Positions 34,406-47,181 of a stretch of 64,000 nucleotides of DNA are shown here, in pieces. The DNA comes from Pestalotiopsis fici W106-1 (lineage: Eukaryota; Ascomycota; Sordariomycetes; Amphisphaeriales; Sporocadaceae). The stretch is taken from contig NW_006917091.1 of assembly GCF_000516985.1 (NCBI RefSeq), forward strand, positions 3,555,022 through 3,619,021. The letters run 5' to 3'. The first letter of the stretch is position 1; each line of letters opens with the position of its first letter. The translations under genes and the position numbers were made by a program. The notes beneath the pieces were generated by a model. That model searched no databases, was not told the origin of the DNA, and saw only the letters and a program-made list of their open reading frames with translations.

Positions 34406-35455
34406 ATGAAGCTTGCAGTCTTCAGCGCAAAACCCTACGACAAGCTCTACCTAACCACCGAGCACGCCGCCGAGATCGACGCAGCGGCCGGCATCGAAGT
34501 TATTTACCATGACTTCCCCCTCAACCTCGAAACGGCCGAGCTCGCCAAAGGTGCCGAGGCCGTATGCATCTTTGTCAATGATGTCGCAGATGCCCCGGTA
34601 ATTGAAGCCCTTGCCGAGCACGGCGTCAAGGCCATACTACTGAGATGTGCCGGCTTCAACAATGTCGACCTGGACGCCGCCGAGGACCACAACATGTTTG
34701 TGGCCAATGTTCCTTCGTACTCGCCTGAGGCGGTGGCCGAGTTTGCCGTAGCCCTGGTTCAGACCCTGAATCGCAATACCCACAGAGCGTACAACCGTGT
34801 GAGGGAAGGCAACTTTAACCTGGATGGCCTCCTTGGCAGGACGCTCCACGGCAAGACAGTCGGGCTGATTGGCACGGGCAGGATCGGCGTAGCCTTTGCA
34901 AAGATCATGAACGGTTTCGGCTGCAAGGTTATCGGTTTCGACCCCTTTCAAAGCGACGAATTCAAAAAAATCGGCGAGTACATGGACCTGGACACTCTGC
35001 TACCCCAGAGCGATATCATCAGTCTGCACTGCCCCCTGATGGACAATACTAAGCATATAATCAACGAGGACACCCTTTCTAAGATGAAGACGGGTGCCAT
35101 GATTGTCAACACTTCCCGCGGAGGTTTGATCAACACTAAGGCTGTGATCTCGGCGCTCAAGAACAAGCAGCTGGGGGGTCTGGCGCTGGACGTGTACGAG
35201 GGCGAGGGTGCGCTCTTCTACAATGACCACTCGGGCCACATCATCGAGGACGATGAGTTGATGCGTTTGACCACTTTCCACAATGTCATTGTCTGTGGCC
35301 ACCAGGCCTTCTTCACCAAGGAGGCTTTGCAAGAAATTGGCACCAGCACACTGAAGAACTTTGCCGATTTCTCCTATAATCGGCCTTGTAAGAATTCATT
35401 GCTGCAAAACAAGAGCGAATTGTTGAGGAGAAAGTCTATCCCCATTCGTATCTGA
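34406..35455 (+). CDS. D-lactate dehydrogenase-like D-2-hydroxyacid dehydrogenase
   Basis: Single exon of 349 aa, starting at a CACCATG context. NAD-dependent oxidoreductase of the D-isomer-specific 2-hydroxyacid family. The sequence shows the RCAGFNNVDL substrate-side segment, the NAD-binding GTGRIG (156-161) with Asp179 downstream, catalytic Arg238 (NTSRGG), Glu265 (DVYEGE) and His299 (CGHQAF). The FFTKEALQEI helix follows, as in bacterial fermentative D-lactate dehydrogenases, to which it is closer than to glyoxylate or phosphoglycerate dehydrogenases. A GTAAGA site at 35390 near the C-terminus could be a terminal donor; if used, the last 25 residues would change, and some acceptors would end the protein at NRP. 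Convergent with the monooxygenase, 200 bases apart. Confidence 0.88.
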   Translation: MKLAVFSAKPYDKLYLTTEHAAEIDAAAGIEVIYHDFPLNLETAELAKGAEAVCIFVNDVADAPVIEALAEHGVKAILLRCAGFNNVDLDAAEDHNMFVANVPSYSPEAVAEFAVALVQTLNRNTHRAYNRVREGNFNLDGLLGRTLHGKTVGLIGTGRIGVAFAKIMNGFGCKVIGFDPFQSDEFKKIGEYMDLDTLLPQSDIISLHCPLMDNTKHIINEDTLSKMKTGAMIVNTSRGGLINTKAVISALKNKQLGGLALDVYEGEGALFYNDHSGHIIEDDELMRLTTFHNVIVCGHQAFFTKEALQEIGTSTLKNFADFSYNRPCKNSLLQNKSELLRRKSIPIRI

Positions 35456-35657
35456 GTCTACTGAATGCTTTGCACAAAACGAGGATAGTCACAATCGCGC
35501 ATGTAAGCCATTACAAATTGTTTCCGACAAGATCCAGACATAGATAAAGAAAAGAATACGAAACTTATTTCGGGCTGCTTGCTTCGTATTTAAGACGCTA
35601 TGTTCCACAATGTGGTGAGACAAATGTGATGATCTATCTATCACCTCCTAGTGCTGT

Positions 35658-37950
35658 CTATACTCTACTATACTTTCCAGCAATGGTATAATCTTTCTTT
35701 GGTCCCTTGACAGAGTAAGCCAGCTTCCAGTCCTTTAAGTTGACTGCCTTGAAATTAAAATCATAGTGCACGTCATACAGATCCTCGATGCAGAGGTGGC
35801 TTGCCTCTGCCTGCCAGTCCTTGGCCTCCTCATTCTCGTCCCCGTTTGGTACGAGAAATTCAAGGTTATGAAAGAGGTAATCGGCACGCGTGTTGTCGTC
35901 AGTCCGCGCGAACCAGACACTCAACACATCCTTGGCTTCATCATACCGCCAGACATACCGGCGCGTGGCCCTAAACTTCATACCATTGTCGGCGATGAAG
36001 TCGCCGTCCTCGACGTACAGATACTCCATTCCCAGGTCCTGACCCTCGGCAACGGTGCGTCCGTCGGTAGTACCGTCCCGCAGCAGGAACTTTGCCGTGC
36101 CCACGAAGCGACCGCTCGGATGGCTTGGTAGCTTTGACTTTAACGCGCGATCTAGCTTCCATTCGCCGAGGAGCGACCGAAAGACTGCATGAGCTACAAA
36201 CTTGGCCTTGGTGAGGCCGGCTATGGCAGTCTCCTGTGTCGAGACTAGGTTCTTCTCTACTTCTTCGAGCGCTGCATCTGATGCGCCATGTGAGACATAC
36301 CGTGCAGGCGTGATTATATCCATGGTTTTCCCGTTGGCTAATGCTGGCGTCTCCCTCGCTGGAACGATGGGGATCTCAAGAGCCTTTGCGAACTCGGCCA
36401 TTAGGAATACATAGTCTCCCATGGGAAATTGAGAGCAGCGAGGGTCTGTCCGTAAAGACAAAGTTCTCTCGATGCTGTTGTCTGCAGCAAGTGCCTCTTT
36501 AAAGCTCTCAGATGGGGCTGGAGTCGACCACATGTGCGCCATGAACCGTGCTTGCATTTCCATGACGCCCCAGTATGGAGAGCGATAGAATCCTACAAAG
36601 CCCAGACTCGGATACGCTTGATGGTGTGTGCCATGAAAGGCCAGAGCAGCCGGCAGAGTCGGTGTGGAGGGAGAAAACGAAATGGTCTCGAGCACCTCGG
36701 GCTGAAGGAAACCGAGTGAAGGTGCCGGGTCGAACCCGGTAGCAAGAACCACGGCAGCTACATCTGTGATGTTCTCGCCTGAAGGGACAACCGCAGCAGT
36801 GGAACCGTCAAACGCGGATACTCTTCCCTGGCTGACCTTGATCAGCCCTGAACGGACAAAGTCAGCATAATGGGAGCTCATGGCCAGGAACGGTTGCTCT
36901 TCTCGAATTTCAGCCCCAATCTTGATTTCCGGAGAAAAGTCACTTTGGTCGGTGCCAAGAACTGATTCAAAGACACCATTTGATTTCTTGGCAGCATCGA
37001 CGCTGATGTGGCCCGAGTTGTTAGCCAGTGGTTGAGGCCTCATGGCTTGATTATAAGATGGCAAATCACATGGTAAGAATGGTGGTGCACGAGAATCAGG
37101 CTGTCAAACGTGTCAGCAATGTCTCAGTACAGATTTGTACGACCAAACGTGCTTACCTTGGCTGATGTGAAGAGTGGAAAAACCCAGGCAGGTCTCTGCG
37201 CAACATGGTGTATCGTGTACTTTTCCGGATTGGCTATGGTCTTTTCTCCCGGAGAGTTTGTCGCAGATGACAAATGAGATGCAATTGTCCCGGCAATCTC
37301 AATGCCCGACATTTGACCACCAACAATGAGGATCTTACTTCCCTGCGTCTCCTCCTTACCCAGCAAGCTTGTCAAGTCACGATACTTGCTACTGTGGATG
37401 ACAGATAGAGGGCCACTCTGAGGCACATAGTCGGGCCAGATAGGCTTTCCAAAGAATCCAGTGGTAACCAAGAGGTAGTCAAAGACGCTGGTCTGGGCAC
37501 CTTGCTCCGATTCGGTTTCGACTTGCCACTGGCCGCCATTTTGAAGCTCCGTCCGTACAACCTTGTGACCAAGTCGAATATCAGCGCCACCATATCTCTT
37601 GGAATAACGCTCTAGATACTGGCCGACCTGCCAGGCTTTCGGCATCTGTGGCGCACCATCATCCCAGGCAAAGTCGCTAAACTGCACGGTATGTTTGCTC
37701 TGATTTGCGATCATCAAAGGATGCACCAGGCCAGCTGTATCATTTTTGCTTAGCGGCCAGAGACCGCCTATGCGGGTTTGAACGTCGTAGACAGTCACGT
37801 GGAAAGTCCCCGGTGCCACATCATGAAGAAACGTCTTGGCCGCGACCAGGCCTGAAGGACCAGCGCCTGCGATATTGTCAGCAATGGAATGGATATACTG
37901 CTTAATAGATTCAGGTATTTAGTACCGATTATGCACACAGTTTTCGTCAT
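35658..37950 (-). CDS. Flavin-dependent monooxygenase fused to a DUF6314-like domain
   Basis: Three exons on the minus strand: 37950-37926, 37866-37157, 37100-35658, giving 725 aa. Residues 1-500 are a flavin monooxygenase: FAD-binding GAGPSG at 9-14, an RIGGLW segment, a VGGQMSGIEIA nucleotide-binding motif, and ATGFDPAPS with an FVGFYRSPYWGVMEMQ stretch. The last about 170 residues (from LLGEWKLDR, through RDGTTDGR, EYLYVEDGDF and RRYVWRY, to the terminal AGKYSRV) match what I recall of DUF6314, a lipocalin-like beta fold found alone in bacteria. The first exon is only 25 nt, and its splice divides the first glycine of the FAD motif. The substrate is unknown. FAD-dependent oxygenation at N or S atoms or Baeyer-Villiger chemistry is possible. 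Confidence 0.85.
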
Positions 37951-40900
37951 GTCTTCGGTCTTGCCGTGTCCACTCGGCGAGGAATCTGAAAGCTGCAGTA
38001 CGTGATGCCGGTCCGATGCACAAAGGGATCGAATTATGTGCAGGCAGAAAACAAAGTCCAAGAGTATATCGCCGATCACGATATTTGCTTCAGACAAAAA
38101 ACAAAATTCAAAACTCCGGGGCACGGCAACCAAATCGCCCCTGAGGTCCTCGCTGGTTGCTGTACATGTCTCACTCTCACCTCAGCACTGAAAGTCGCGC
38201 TACAATAAGACAATTGAGTCAAGTGGGTGCGCACAACCGCCAGCTGCTAGCCACTGCCAGTTGCGAGACCACTTGGTATCTACCTCGCGCCCTCACATTA
38301 ACTGTTGAGAAGAACAATCAAAATAATTTTCTACCCATGTCAACATTCAGTTGCTGCCTACATCGTCGTATCATGACTCCATCGGACTGCAAGGTGTTCT
38401 TGTATTCGCCGCCTGTTATCACAGATCTTTGTCGGATTCCATGCCGGAAAGGGCCCATGGTTTCACCCACCCGGTCAGGTTCTGCAGCACCTGAGAGGCT
38501 CAGTCTCGCCGGATCCTCACATGGCCAGAGTGATCTCGCACAAACACACGGCATTGTACAAATCGGACTACAACTCGAAGAGCTCGGAAACAGGTTGAGA
38601 ACGGGTACGCGGGATCTGGACCCAAATATCGGTGCATGCATCGCGTACATCTGAATAGCCCAGCGCAAATCTCAGATGGGTAGCCATGCGTTCTCTTCAT
38701 TCCAATACCGGGATCACGCATCACGGTTCACGACAGTTCCTGCATACTAGCCGCTCACTCAACATTGTTCTTCCACGTAGCCATGAGAGATATGTAAAAG
38801 TCAATCGCCACGACTAACCGGCCATGGCAGGCCCATGCAAGCAACGCACAAAGACAGACCTCGGCAACACTTAGCTGTATTGGTAAAACACACCATAACC
38901 CCATCGTGAAGTAGTATATCTGTGGGTACTCTACTTGGTTTACGCGCGACGTAAAAAGATAAGGGACGAAATGATATATGACCGGATAGTACGAACATGA
39001 CATTCCAAGTGGACCGTGTCAGAGTGATACCCTTCCAGAAAGTCCCACACCCTTTGGGGTCTCGAATATCACGGGTCGTTGCATACAAGCTGCACAGGAG
39101 AAACTGTCGTCAGCCGCGCACCTTGCGATTCAGGTCTCTCGTTATTCGTCTCGCGATGTCGTGTGCATGGAACACTAGCACATCTGCTCGATGGTCTTTT
39201 TGGACGTCCACAAGGGGAAAGCAGTCATTAGTTGTGCCTAATGATTGGGGGCATCATCGAACAAACCTAAGGCACCAGCAAGTGCACCGGAATCCAACAG
39301 CAATCCAGCGAGCATTCAGACGACGCGGCCGGATTCTATCTTTCAGCAGAAGCAAGTGGATCCTATCGGCTGCCGACATTCGTCCAGCTCCAGAATTCAT
39401 CTGGACGTTCCCAGCGGCAGAGGTCCATCCGGACAGCCCGACTTTATGATTACTGGAAGAATGTTCCGTTTGGCTCATTGAGCCTGTGCGTGTGCAACAG
39501 AAGGTGGTCAGTAAGCCCGGGCAATTGGGTCGTGACCCTAGGGCAGTGCTACTGAGGCGCTGTGCACCCAGCAGATACTCAGGTCGCCAGTGCTGTAAGA
39601 CCATTCCACGAGGACAGCGGTAAATCCCTCATGCACGCCAAGAAGCCAATATCCGTATATTCACGTTTGTGGTCTACGAAGTAAGCTGCACGGCTTGCTG
39701 CTTCGCTGTGTCAATCACCTGGAATGCTAGTGCCTACACAGTACAACTCTCGACAATTCGTTCAGCAACTTCCAACGGGCTTCCCAGGTTCTTAGTGACT
39801 GGAGCTCACCCCCGCTCGTCCAGTTTCAGTGTAGCAAGCACCAGCCAAGCCCACCCCGGATCTCCTTCCTGGTAGCTCGGTGCGGGGTAGAATCCCAGTT
39901 TCCTCCTATCGTTTCGATATGGATGGGGTCTAGTACGGACAGAAGGAGAATCCCTGATGACTTTAGTGCTATTCTCCTAGCATCAAGTCGTATTGTCGAG
40001 TGGTTTTGTAGACAAGTCAGGCAGGTACGTATGGTGGGTGGGCGACAAGACAAGTCGCAAGATGTGCTTATAAGTGCCGCTTTCGGCCAAACATCCAAGT
40101 CCTGTATGATGAGCTCCTGGCATATTATCTGGTAGGACTGCCCTCTCAACGACGGAAAACTTGGAAGAACCCAAGGGAGCACAGTGAATCCAGCTGAGCT
40201 AGGCTGTAACCAGGTGTTACGGATTAGTTCTAGAATATTTCCAGTCAGCAGCGCACACCGAGCTTTCATGCGAGCCTGAGGCGTGGCTGCCACTCTCATA
40301 TGTCGGTTTCAGCGATGACGGGCATACTAGCAATTATCAGCATGACAGTTTGCGTAACGACACGAGGCATTTCCAGCACGAGCTTGGCACCGTGTTCTTC
40401 TCTTGATCAGTTCTCATATGAGTAACGAATGAATGGAAGGCGTGACAAAAGGGTTCCACTCGCAAGGCTTCACAAGCATAACTCAAGATGCTTGAAAATA
40501 CCAATACCTTCCGTCAACGGCTTTTACCGTATGAGCACTGGAACCCAAGTATGGTGAACAGGCCGTACTGGCTTGCCAACGTCAACTATTCACTCCGTGG
40601 AAGATTCTTTCTGTGTGATAGAATGAACTCAATCATCACAGTCTGGATGGCAGAAATGGCATGTTTTTTGCATGTTCATGCCATGCGTCTGGATTACAAC
40701 CTGTATGGTCACATTAGCCAACGCCTCAAAGGAGGCGCCTATACTCAGAAAACACGTCTACATTGTAGACGAAATACCTTGATGTTTTGTTCTGGCCGAG
40801 TTAAATCCGCAGCGGTGAGGCTCCGACCTTGTGCACCGACGTGTGGCTTTTCCAAGTCTTGAATATACTGCGGTTACACAAATATATGGGGGCATGTGCC

Positions 40901-42032
40901 AAATCTTATTATTCGTCGCACCCGCGGATACTATGTATTCATCCAATGCATAATAGTTGCAGGTCTTCTATGTCTTCCAAGACATTCGTCAGCTCTTGAA
41001 TCGGCCATGGCTCCCGCATTAGCTGAAGAAGCCGATGCAAGATCACTAGTTTGTGCATCCACAGATTGGTATGAGGGTGACATTTGTTCGGCAGCAGCCA
41101 GGCGGCGACGGTGGGATATGACGCTCGAAACTCTGCGGCAATCGAAGCCATTTCTTGGCGCCGTCGGTTCTGGGCAGGGTTCATGTATGATTGGGGTTGC
41201 CATAGGCACTAACCATGTAGATCCCACCCTGGCGTCGGTTCTCCTCCTCTTCCTCCTCCCCCAGCTTGCCCAGCTTCCCCCACTGCCCCCAGCTGTGGCT
41301 CACATTCACGATGGTGGACATGGGGGTCGGGTGTGTGTTGCAAGGTGTCATTGGCTTTAGCCCCGGTACTTGAAGCTAGTAGAGTAGAGTAGAGCCCCAG
41401 AGCTCGTGAGGGTATTTGTCAGATCAGGCCGTCAGCACTCTGGTGCGCCTATGTGCTGGGAGGCGGGGGGTTATAATTCCCCAAATCTAGTCCATGGTAA
41501 GCCAGGTCGCGGTTGCTCCTCTCCTAAGCTCTCTCTATGCATCGTCTGGATCTAATCCATTTCAACCTCGAAACTTCACGAATCTACCCACCTACATACC
41601 TAGTTGCCCGCCTTGAACGCCAGATTGCATTGAGCTTCTCATCCACCTCATCATACAGGCTCAGACCAAGCTTTCTGGTTTGATTCATCTGTTTACTTAG
41701 CTTGTATTCATTGCTGATTGTGGTCTGATATTTATTTCATCACTCTGGCTGGACTCGACGACACTTTCCGTTGAACCCACACCCCAACGACTGGAAAGAC
41801 TTCTGAATCACCGAAGCTCCTTCTGTGCATCTCTTTCTCCCGAAGAGAAAAGGATATATGCCGTCTACTGCCCATCATTGATGCTTGAAAGGCAGAACTT
41901 TATCTGCGCCAAATCCGTGGGGAAATATCACGACTTACGCCGTTGCCTAAAGCACCACCACCACCACTTCACTTCATACGGGCATCATTTTTGCATTGAT
42001 ATCCTCCAAATTAACTCGCCCACCTCTCCACA
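37951..42032. other. Gene-poor 4.1-kb region
   Basis: No supported gene. Frames such as 38157-38654, 38997-39449 and 40488-40862 have ATG starts but no recognisable domain, no intron pattern and unusual composition. The right 400 bases are the pyrimidine-rich leader of the symporter gene, with a (CAC)5 run near 41953. I could not identify transposon remnants. Confidence 0.5.
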
Positions 42033-43790
42033 ATGAGTGACCCTGAAAAGCTTTCAGTTGAAGCGGCATCTCATAATAGTTATGATCCACACCAAATACG
42101 TACCAATAGCGACCCGTTTCCTGGCCTCCCTCCAGACCCAGATGCCCATCTGAGCCAGGAAGAAAAGGATGCCATTGTAAGAAAGCCTGGCCTCCATACA
42201 CGGAAGAATGAACGGCTGATCAAACGTTTAGGACCGCAAACTACTCCGAAGATTGGACTGGAAATTGATACCTTGGGTACGTCTACTTCAAGCTTTTTGC
42301 CATTGCCTGTCGAATGCTTATACTTGCATACAGCTCTGCGTACTTTATCTCCTTGCATTCCTCGACCGTACCAACATTGGAAATGCTAAGCTCGCCGGTT
42401 TGGTACCGGCCCTCGGGTTGACGACCCAAAGTTACAATTCCACCCTAACCATTTTTTTCATATCGTATTCTGTATTTGAGCCACTCACCAATATCCTGCT
42501 CAAGAGACTAAGGCCATCGATATTCCTTCCCATCATAATGTGAGTACTTGAACTTAGCTCTCTTTAGGTATCTCATGCTGCTTCCATACATGTAAAGCTA
42601 ACGCGGTTTGAAGGATCCTTTGGGGATGTGCCATGCTGGGAATGGGATTCGTCTACAACTGGTCCGGCCTTATGGCTGCCCGCTGGTTTCTTGGTCTCGC
42701 AGAGGCCGGTCTCTTTCCTGGTATCAATTACTACCTATCATGTTGGTACAAGCGATCGGAGTTTGGGGTCCGAGCAGTCAGTCGACAATTTCTTCGGCTT
42801 TGATAATGTGTCCTAACAATGGTGTAGGCTATTTTCTTCTCAGCTGCCGCAATCTCCGGCTCGTTCGGCGGGCTACTCGCCGCAGCAATTGAGCAGATGG
42901 ATGGGGTTGGCGGTAAACCCGGCTGGGCATGGATCTTCATATTGGAAGGCCTCCTTACGGTTGTCGTTGCCGTAATATCCTTCTGGCTAGTACACGACTT
43001 CCCTGACGAGGCAAAGTTTCTTTCAGAGGAGGACCGGGTCCGAATAATTCGTCGACTGAGATTGGATCAGCAAGCATCTGCCAAGCACGAGGACTTCAAG
43101 TTGACGTACTTGTGGGCAGCTCTGAAGGACTGGAAGATGTGGCTCGGCATGGCCATCTACATGGGCTGTGACATGCCCTTGTACGCATTCTCGCTCTTCC
43201 TGCCTTCCATCGTACAAGAATTGGGTTGGAATAAGAGCGTAGTCCAGTCCCAGCTCATGAGCGTGCCACCCTACGTTGCCGCCGCCATCCTAACCATCGT
43301 TATTGGCTTCGTGGCGGACCGCACCCGGCAGCGCGGCCTGTGCAATATCGTTGTTAGCCTTTTCGGTATCACTGGCTTCTGCATGCTGATCGGCTCCTCC
43401 TCGTCCGCTGTCAAATACGCCGGCACCTTTCTGGGCGCCCTGGGCATCTATCCTTGCATCTCCAACACCATTACCTGGATGGCCAACAATACCGAGGGTG
43501 TCTACAAGCGCGGCGTTGTGCTGGGCTTTGTGATTGGCTGGGGTAACCTCAACGGCGTCGTGAGCAGCAACATTTACTTTGCTGCTCCGCAGTACTATCA
43601 GGGTCACGGTGTCGTTCTCGCCTACATGTCCATCTTCCTACTGGGAGGTAGCTTGCTCATGACGACTCTGCTGCGGATCGAGAATAGGAAACGCCGCCAA
43701 GGTAAGCGTGACTATCGCGTCGAGGGCAAGTCCCAGGAGGAGATTGACGCGCTTGGCGATAAGCGACCCGATTTCTTGTATACTCTATAA
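42033..43790 (+). CDS. MFS anion:cation symporter (allantoate/nicotinate permease type)
   Basis: Five exons: 42033-42176, 42232-42276, 42334-42539, 42614-42776, 42828-43790, giving 506 aa. It is a plasma-membrane proton symporter of the ACS family, which imports small organic anions such as allantoate, nicotinate or biotin-like vitamins. The fungal signature is present across exons 2-3: DRKLLRRLDWKLIPW, then LCVLYLLAFLDRTNIGNA. Also visible are FEPLTNILLKRLRPS, a GLAEAGLFPGINYYLS helix and YKRSEFGVR. Two introns (42177-42231, 42277-42333) flank a 45-nt exon. Ignoring the first gives a longer but wrong N-terminus and a broken frame. The C-terminus ends with RRQGKRDYRVEGKS and a short polar tail, as usual for the family. 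The exact substrate is unknown. Confidence 0.9.
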
Positions 43791-46700
43791 AAAGGGGAGG
43801 TGTACGAGAAAAGACAACCGAGGATTTGGAATACCAACTTTATTGTTTACTGTTTTTTCAGAATGCAATATGGACTTTTGGAGAAAAAATTGGTTTTATA
43901 GAGACTGACGTTGCTCGACGGCGGCATTGCACTCTTTATTGGTGAGGCTGCGGTGGTTTGATAGTACACTTGTCTCATCTGATACCCCTCTTTGAGAATA
44001 GTTTAACAAGGTAGTTTATGAATCCTATATGCAGTGATTCTTTTCAATCTGGCTACTGTCGTGTGTATTCTGAAGATGCGGATTGAGTAGTTCCCACTTG
44101 CATTTCAAGTAGTGAGCTGGAAAATCGAACCGGCCAGAGGGTCGGAAGAACTAGTCTTCGCCAAATATTTCATTCTTTAGGCCTCTAATATATGTTGCCC
44201 GTGCTAATTACACGATTAATGATGAAAGCGGCCGAGGTCGATTCAGGAATCATGTAATTCATTTGCTTGTCTTCATTTGCAAAAGTCGATAGCGTCATCG
44301 CCATGCCGGTAAAGTCATCATCTGTAGGAATCTAGGTGTTATGCCACGTGTGATAAAAGAAATGCCCACCTCGAAGCATTATGTAGTTTCAGATCCTGTG
44401 CACGTTTGATGTAACTTAAACTGTACCCCCGAGGTTAGCGAGCAAGCTCACAAGCCCCGGAGCAGATTATAGTAAGACAACGACTCGCTCTGGTACGACT
44501 GATCAATTCATGTGCTGAATGCGAATCAATCAAGCCGCGACGGTGGGTGTCTCGAAGATAGAATGCTCCCGTAAAATCAAAGAAAATTGCGAGTGGCCGG
44601 AGGCATTCAGGAGAAGGCCGCGGCCCGGATCGGAGAGGAAGAAGAATCGAAATCAGCGCGAGCCGACAAATAAGGTTGACCAATCAATTACGCTTCACTA
44701 TCCAGGAGATAGCCATAAAGGGCAACTCCGATTTTGGTTCTCTAGCCACAATTGCCTGGGGTTGGTTTGGAATACGTGAGCAGATTTCAGGTAATGTGGC
44801 TGTCAGCCGATCGGAAACAAGAAACTTTGAATAAACATGGCTTGTTATCTAGTAGTCGTCAAGTCCGAGTAATAGGTATCCTTGAGATACCAGGGAGTGA
44901 ATGGTATGCAGACTACCAACCAGAAGCAGTATACGAAAGCCACCTCGCCAAAAACAAACCTATAGAAGTTCAATAGTCATGCTAGAACAACGTCCATTCT
45001 TTTCAAAGTATTTCCTCGGGTGAAGTTGACTTTTCAAGTTTCCCAGGACCCCTGTTGTTTTCAATAGCATAATATTGAAATATTTGCTGCAAACTCCCAT
45101 GGCGTAACCTACAAATATGCATAATAGGCAAAGACAACTCAGCACATGCGCCAGAACCAGGGATAATCGGGCGGATCTTGGGCAGCCGGAGAAATTTGAT
45201 TGGCTCATAAGAAAATCGAGTATTCAAAGTACTTTGCCGTTTGCATTACGCGGTCACGGTGATGGAGGGAGAGACGACGATTGGTCGGCCGCCTGCAGAA
45301 GCTGCAAGGACAATGTGTAACAAACGCCCGTCGCCTCTTTTTGTTCTCGCTTGTCTCTGATCATCGTCCCCTTGTTATTGGTCTCTAGCATATGATTCGA
45401 GATGTACGTGCAATATTCATTCCCACATTTCTGCTTTTACCCCTTTCAAATTGGAATCATGGCGTCTGTAAACAGGTAAGTAGATCACCACAATCGGTAG
45501 ATCCTGTATGTGAGATGGTCAACAGCCACAAGCTCCAGCAGCCACCACTCCGACTTGTTGGGCCCAACATCTCAGTGACTGCCTGGTTTATGCAATTAAT
45601 ATACAAAGACACGGTATTCTTGCCATTCTCAGAGAGCTTTTGGTCTTTCGGTGTTACTGACTGGCCCTCACCATGTCAACGCATTCCTTTTTTTTTTTTC
45701 TTTTTTTTTCCCTGGCAAGATGACCAATAGACAATAGTCGAACATGAATAATGCAGCAAGAACACATAAAATGCAAAAGCTCGTATAGGAAGGCGTTTCT
45801 TCAGGCATAAACCTTCTCAGTAAAGCATAAATAGCAGAGGCTCTTGCTTGTGAGTCCATTTCGGGACTTCGAGGAAATGCTGTGATGCCAGCCGTTCAAT
45901 ACGGTCAAGGCAGGACCTTCCCAGGGCAAACGTCGAGGTCTGAGTGAGAAGAAGATATAGGATTCAAAAAATGACGATTTGCGAGCTCTTCTCTTCTTAT
46001 TCTCGACATGCGCTGCAGACAGACTGCAGTGAGGAGCAATAGCGGTGATACAGAACAAATGGCCGGACGACAAAGGGTCAAACGGCATCCATCAAAGTTG
46101 TTGGTGTGAATGGGGGAGTGAAAATTTATCGTTGCTGGAAACGAAGAATTTTGACAAGGAGAAGGAGTACCAAGTGACCTGCCTACCTACCTGCCTCTGG
46201 TTGATCGCTCCTGCTTCAGTGTCCATTTCATACCACCACCACCACCAAACTGCCACTCAAATATCCGGCAAGCGCCTTGTTTTTTTTGGAGGTTGCGCCG
46301 TGTAACCACAAAAAAACATCGTGACCTAAAATTCGCCTTTCAGGCTTCAATTCTTTTTGCTCGTCCACGTTTGCGGCTTTGGCGCTTGCGTTGGAAAGAG
46401 CTTGAGGCTGCATCTTTTTTGCCCTGATCCAATCATTCACCTACTTTTGCGCCTCACGTCCTTGGTTATTAGACCTACCTATTTGCCCTCGTTTCCCCTC
46501 TTCTCCTTTTGCATGGGCAGCTCGTCTTTTTCTCACTGGCAAATACAAGAGGCAAGATACGGATGCTTGCATCTTAAGCTTAATTGAGCTTCCCATTGTC
46601 TGAGCCCGTTTGGTCCTACCCATCTACGACAACCCGCTTCCGTTTCCTAGGATCTCTACATCCGAACAACCGCCACCATCCTGATCTTCGACGGCAGACT

Positions 46701-47181
46701 ATGTGCTTGGTGTCGCCCTGTATTATTTTCTTTACATTCTGGTGCCACACGCAGCATTGATACCTATTCAAGCAAGAACGTTTCGCCACTTCAAATCCTC
46801 ATCATCACCGCCAAGGGAACAACCGTCGTTGCCCTTGATCACCATTTCTTGATTTGACGGAAAAAGGGAAGGAAGAAAAAATATTTCAAAGATACTTTGT
46901 TTCCGTGGACTTCCGAGAATAGTCGCAACTTGACGATTCTCGCCACCAAACGGATTCTGCTTTCGATTCTCCACGGCTGCAAAACTTCACTGTCGCCTTG
47001 AATATTTGCGCGCGAATTTGGCCTATGCACTCGACAATCAAGCTACATATCACATCAATGTCTCTCGGCTAGTTTCTCGGTATTCAAATCGATTTTGCTT
47101 GCCAATAGGCACTCATCAGATCTTACTACCTGTGCCTGGCGCGACGGTTCGAGGCGCCAGGAAGACAGCAAAAATACCATC
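43791..47181. other. Gene-poor spacer and long leader of the GPCR gene
   Basis: 3.4 kb without a supported gene. The left part (43800-44500) is the 3' region of the symporter gene. A T-rich tract with a single C (T12-C-T9, 45688-45709) and a CCA-repeat at 46230 stand out. From about 46300 the sequence is pyrimidine-rich and leader-like up to the GPCR start. It contains a short upstream reading frame, listed separately. Confidence 0.5.
47025..47072 (+). promoter_or_regulatory. Upstream open reading frame in the GPCR leader
   Basis: An ATG starts a 15-residue peptide, MHSTIKLHITSMSLG, ending in TAG at 47070-47072. That is 109 bases before the GPCR start codon and in a different frame. If the leader is unspliced, ribosomes would meet this frame first, so it could dampen translation. 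No conservation test was possible. Confidence 0.35.

Noticed and set aside
36730..36748. T-loop-like sequence GGGTCGAACCCGG
   Set aside because: It lies inside the monooxygenase coding exon and encodes its ATGFDP motif on the other strand; no tRNA fold.
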